Assembly (NCBI GenBank): GCA_020029455.1 | Contig: JAIBJH010000111.1 | Location: 1-8,120, forward strand | DNA: 8,120 bases | Source: Hyphomicrobiales bacterium | Lineage (GTDB): Bacteria; Pseudomonadota; Alphaproteobacteria; Rhizobiales; Aestuariivirgaceae | Direction: 5' to 3' | The notes under the pieces: model-generated | The model's database searches: none | Told to the model about the DNA's origin: nothing | Seen by the model: the letters and a program-made list of their open reading frames with translations, nothing else | Position numbers and translations under genes: made by a program | Shown: positions 5,991-8,120 of the stretch, piece by piece | Position numbering within the stretch: the first letter of the stretch is position 1 | Layout: every line of letters begins with the position of its first letter

Positions 5991-6018
5991 TGGACATCGC
6001 CCAAGTGCGGTGTCAAAT
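5991..6018 (+). promoter_or_regulatory. Candidate promoter of petABC
   Basis: TGGACA (5991-5996) and TCAAAT (6013-6018) are 16 bases apart. The first matches the -35 consensus at five of six positions and the second matches TATAAT at four of six. Transcription would begin near 6025, about 65 bases before the petA start. The -10 falls in the centre of the inverted repeat at 6003-6029. The match is moderate and rests on sequence alone. Confidence 0.3.
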
Positions 6019-6029
6019 ACGCCGCATTT
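6003..6029 (+). promoter_or_regulatory. Inverted repeat upstream of petA; candidate operator or leader hairpin
   Basis: AAGTGCGGTGT (6003-6013) and ACGCCGCATTT (6019-6029) are inverted repeats over 11 positions around a CAAAT loop. Nine positions are Watson-Crick and the other two are G-T, so a plus-strand RNA would form an unbroken 11-bp stem. As DNA the core symmetry is TGCGG-GT around five bases, a size and shape suited to a dimeric regulator. Which form is used depends on the true start of transcription. I do not match it to any known regulator. Confidence 0.55.
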
Positions 6030-6036
6030 CAAGGGC

Positions 6037-6072
6037 TTGCCACTGCGCTGCGAAGCAGTGCGGGCGGGGCAA
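6037..6072 (+). promoter_or_regulatory. Bulged hairpin just upstream of the petA ribosome binding site
   Basis: ACTGC (6042-6046) pairs with GCAGT (6055-6059), and the flanking TTGCC (6037-6041) pairs with GGCAA (6068-6072), leaving an 8-base bulge on the 3' side. The stem ends 8 bases before the petA Shine-Dalgarno sequence (GAGGGG, 6080-6085). It would lie in the petABC leader RNA under the promoter proposed here and could affect translation or mRNA stability. Confidence 0.35.
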
Positions 6073-6089
6073 AAGTAGCGAGGGGAACA

Positions 6090-6701
6090 GTGACCGCGAC
6101 CACGGACCACCATGGCCACCATCATGGGGACGTCACGAAACGTGACTTTTTATTCATTGCGACAGGCGCTGTTGGTGCAGTTGGCGCAGCCCTGACAGCC
6201 TGGCCCTTTATTCACCAGATGAATCCGGATGCTTCGGTGCGTGCGCTGGCATCCATTGAAGTTGACCTTGCTCCCATTGCCGAGGGGCAGGAAGTCACCA
6301 TCAAATGGCGCGGCAATCCCGTCATCATCCGTAACCGCACCAAGGCCGAGATTGAAGCGGCAAAGGCCGTGAAGATGGACGAGCTGAAAGACCCCATCGC
6401 CCGTAGCGCGGTGGCCAAGGATGGTGATCCGGCGACGGATGAGAACCGCACCCTCAAGGACCACGAGCAGTTCCTGGTGATGATGGGTGTTTGCACGCAC
6501 CTAGGCTGTGTGCCGCAGGGTGACAATCCGGCCAAGGAATTTGCAGTGGTGGAAGGCTCGCACAAGGTGGGCGGCTGGTTCTGCCCATGCCATGGCTCGC
6601 ATTATGATACCGCAGGCCGCATCCGCAAAGGGCCGGCGCCGGAAAATTTGTGGGTGCCGGTTTATGCATTCATCAGCAACACCAAGATCAGAATCGGCTG
6701 A
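6090..6701 (+). CDS. petA: Ubiquinol-cytochrome c reductase Rieske iron-sulfur subunit
   Basis: The Rieske protein carries the [2Fe-2S] centre that takes the first electron from ubiquinol in the cytochrome bc1 complex and passes it to cytochrome c1. I place the start at GTG 6090 (203 residues) because GAGGGG lies just upstream and the family begins about here. The frame runs on to an ATG at 5955, but that extension has no family resemblance. Features in order: a His-rich N-terminus (DHHGHHHGD, 6-14); a Tat-like signal anchor TKRDFL (16-21) with a hydrophobic segment to about residue 41; then the periplasmic Rieske domain with CTHLGC (135-140) and CPCHGS (165-170), which supply the two Cys and two His cluster ligands and the disulfide. 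GPAPENLWVP follows as usual. The Tat motif has KR instead of RR. It is first in petABC, with petB 14 bases downstream. Confidence 0.95.
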   Translation: MTATTDHHGHHHGDVTKRDFLFIATGAVGAVGAALTAWPFIHQMNPDASVRALASIEVDLAPIAEGQEVTIKWRGNPVIIRNRTKAEIEAAKAVKMDELKDPIARSAVAKDGDPATDENRTLKDHEQFLVMMGVCTHLGCVPQGDNPAKEFAVVEGSHKVGGWFCPCHGSHYDTAGRIRKGPAPENLWVPVYAFISNTKIRIG

Positions 6702-6715
6702 CAGGACAGAACAAC

Positions 6716-7957
6716 ATGGCCGGACATTCGACCTACGTACCCAAGAGCGCCTTTGGAAAGTGGTTCCACGAGCGCCTTCCTATTTATGCGCTGGTGAAGG
6801 ACACGGTGATGGACTTCCCGACGCCGAAGAACCTTAACTACTGGTGGACCTTCGGTGGCATCCTTTCTCTCATGCTGGTGGTGCAGATCATCACCGGCAT
6901 CGTGCTGGTTATGCACTATACGCCGCATGTGGACTATGCCTTCAACTCCGTCGAACACATCATGCGCGACGTGAACTATGGCTGGCTGATGCGCTATATG
7001 CACGCCAACGGTGCCTCGATGTTCTTCATTGCGGTCTATATCCACATGTTCCGCGGCATGTATTACGGCTCCTACAAGGCGCCGCGGGAAGTTCTATGGA
7101 TGATCGGTGTTGTCATCTACCTCATCATGATGGCGACCGCCTTCATGGGTTATGTGCTGCCTTGGGGCCAGATGAGCTTCTGGGGCGCAAAGGTCATTAC
7201 CAACCTCTTCTCGGCTATTCCGTTCTTCGGTGATGCTGTCACTACCTGGCTGTGGGGTGGCTATTCCGTTGACAACCCGACGCTGAGCCGCTTCTTCTCG
7301 CTGCACTACCTATTGCCGTTCGTGCTGGCTGGCGTTGTCGGCCTCCATATCTGGGCGCTGCATGTTCCCGGAAATGGCAATCCCACGGGCATTGAAGTGA
7401 AGAGCGGGCAGGATACGGTTGCCTTCCATCCGTATTACACGATGAAGGACAGCTTCGCGATCGGCGTCTTCCTCTTGTTCTTCGCCTTCTGGCTGTTCTT
7501 CCAGCCCAACTATCTGGGCCATCCCCTCAACTACCAACTGGCGAACCCGCTGGTGACACCGGCGCATATCGTGCCCGAATGGTATTATCTGCCGTTCTAC
7601 GCCATCCTCCGAGCCATTCCGAACAAGCTGATGGGTGTGGTTGCCATGTTCGGTTCGATCCTCATCCTCTTTGCCCTGCCGTGGCTTGATACATCGCGGG
7701 TGCGCTCCGGCGCCTACCGTCCCATGTTCAAGTGGTTCTTCTGGATCTTTGCCGTGGTCTGCGTGGCTCTCGGCTACCTCGGTTCGAAGCCGCCGGAAGG
7801 GGCATATGTGGTTTGGGCGCGGATTCTCACCGCCTATTACTTTGTGCATTTCCTCATCATCCTGCCGCTCCTGGGATTGCTGGAGAATCCGAAGTCGCTG
7901 CCATCATCGATATCAGATGATGTGCTTTCCAAGCCCAAGCTGGCGCCCGCCGAGTGA
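6716..7957 (+). CDS. petB: Cytochrome b subunit of the bc1 complex
   Basis: This is the membrane core of ubiquinol-cytochrome c reductase, holding haems bL and bH and both quinone sites. I use the ATG at 6716 (413 residues), preceded by AGGA; an upstream in-frame ATG at 6650 lies inside petA and lacks family similarity. Haem ligands are His96 and His110 (YMHANGA, YIHMFRGMYYG) and His197 and His211 (SLHYLLPF, GLHIWALHVPG). The 14-residue spacing of both pairs marks the bc1 rather than the b6f type. PEWY (287-290) is the ubiquinol-oxidation-site signature, followed by LPFYAILRAIPNK. About eight hydrophobic segments are visible, and the b6- and subunit-IV-like halves are in one chain. The C-terminus ends in a short polar tail. 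petC starts 14 bases after the stop. Confidence 0.98.
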   Translation: MAGHSTYVPKSAFGKWFHERLPIYALVKDTVMDFPTPKNLNYWWTFGGILSLMLVVQIITGIVLVMHYTPHVDYAFNSVEHIMRDVNYGWLMRYMHANGASMFFIAVYIHMFRGMYYGSYKAPREVLWMIGVVIYLIMMATAFMGYVLPWGQMSFWGAKVITNLFSAIPFFGDAVTTWLWGGYSVDNPTLSRFFSLHYLLPFVLAGVVGLHIWALHVPGNGNPTGIEVKSGQDTVAFHPYYTMKDSFAIGVFLLFFAFWLFFQPNYLGHPLNYQLANPLVTPAHIVPEWYYLPFYAILRAIPNKLMGVVAMFGSILILFALPWLDTSRVRSGAYRPMFKWFFWIFAVVCVALGYLGSKPPEGAYVVWARILTAYYFVHFLIILPLLGLLENPKSLPSSISDDVLSKPKLAPAE

Positions 7958-7971
7958 TCCGGAGAAGACAG

Positions 7972-8120
7972 ATGAAGAAACTTGCATCACTCGCATTTGC
8001 CGCGCTGACGCTCTTTGCGGTACCCAGCTTTTCCGCGGAGGAGCAGAAACCAGCAAAGGGCATCAGCTTCTCCTTCGAGGGGCCATTTGGCACTTTTGAC
8101 CGCATGCAGTTGCAGCACGG
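7972..8120 (+). CDS. petC: Cytochrome c1, N-terminal fragment (cut by window end)
   Basis: Only the first 49 codons are present. ATG 7972 follows GGAG (7961-7964) with 7 bases between. The N-terminus is a classic Sec signal peptide: MKK, a hydrophobic stretch LASLAFAALTLFAV, then a probable cleavage after SFSA (residue 22). The mature part begins EEQKPAKG and reaches FEGPFGTFDRMQLQHG, which is the block just before the haem-binding CxxCH in bacterial cytochrome c1. The haem motif itself is beyond the window. Position after petA-petB makes the call secure; in some alphaproteobacteria cytochrome b and c1 are encoded as one fused fbcH gene, but here they are separate. Confidence 0.93.
   Translation, partial: MKKLASLAFAALTLFAVPSFSAEEQKPAKGISFSFEGPFGTFDRMQLQH

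Noticed and set aside
5955..6089. N-terminal extension of the Rieske protein from ATG 5955
   Set aside because: The extra 45 residues precede the Tat-type anchor, have no family match and cover the inverted repeats; GTG 6090 has a good ribosome binding site.
6650..6715. Cytochrome b starting at 6650 inside petA
   Set aside because: The 22 extra residues are petA sequence in another frame; ATG 6716 has AGGA upstream and starts the protein where the family does.
7310..7849. Minus-strand open frame opposite cytochrome b
   Set aside because: Highly charged and His-rich protein of the sort produced by reading membrane-protein codons backwards; no ribosome binding site or family support.
1..8120. 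tRNA or rRNA genes, CRISPR arrays, insertion sequences, prophage or defence genes
   Set aside because: I looked and saw no evenly spaced repeats, transposase, integrase or tRNA-like cloverleaf; the window is core housekeeping sequence apart from the REPIN-like repeat.

Overview
The window is a stretch of core chromosome from an alphaproteobacterium, probably of the Hyphomicrobiales (Rhizobiales) or a nearby order. The gene content and order (rplY-pth-ychF followed by two MaoC-type genes; trmL-hemF-apt divergent from petABC) fit that class, as do the moderately high GC, the bc1-type cytochrome b and the dispersed CCCGGC/GCCGGG palindromes. Nothing visible fixes the genus. The organism respires aerobically: it has a cytochrome bc1 complex and the oxygen-dependent form of coproporphyrinogen oxidase.

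Layout, left to right. Positions 2-355 hold the end of a GNAT acetyltransferase cut by the window edge, followed by a hairpin. Positions 356-502 are a control region with a candidate promoter and a hairpin leader for rplY (ribosomal protein L25/Ctc). A compact terminator-like hairpin separates rplY from pth (peptidyl-tRNA hydrolase). A composite palindromic repeat (about 1881-1994) straddles the pth stop codon, so the last codons of pth are repeat-derived. Then come ychF (ribosome-associated ATPase) and two MaoC/hot-dog genes. These three overlap by 4 bases at each junction (GTGA, then ATGA) and are probably translationally coupled.

The second MaoC gene meets apt tail to tail, and both genes use one palindromic CTAG for their stop codons. 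On the minus strand trmL, hemF and apt form a likely operon (tRNA wobble-base methylation, haem synthesis, adenine salvage). It diverges across a 168-base region from petA-petB-petC on the plus strand (Rieske protein, cytochrome b, cytochrome c1; petC is cut by the window end). The divergent region has a strong inverted repeat overlapping a possible petA -10 element, plus a second hairpin near the petA ribosome binding site.

Functionally, the left half concerns translation quality (L25, Pth, YchF) with two acyl-CoA hydratase-like genes attached, and the right half concerns respiration and its haem supply. I see no defence, phage or biosynthetic system and no clearly novel multi-gene system. 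The points most worth a second look are the unequal MaoC pair (one lacks the catalytic Asp), the repeat inside the end of pth, the shared CTAG stop and the petA upstream palindrome.
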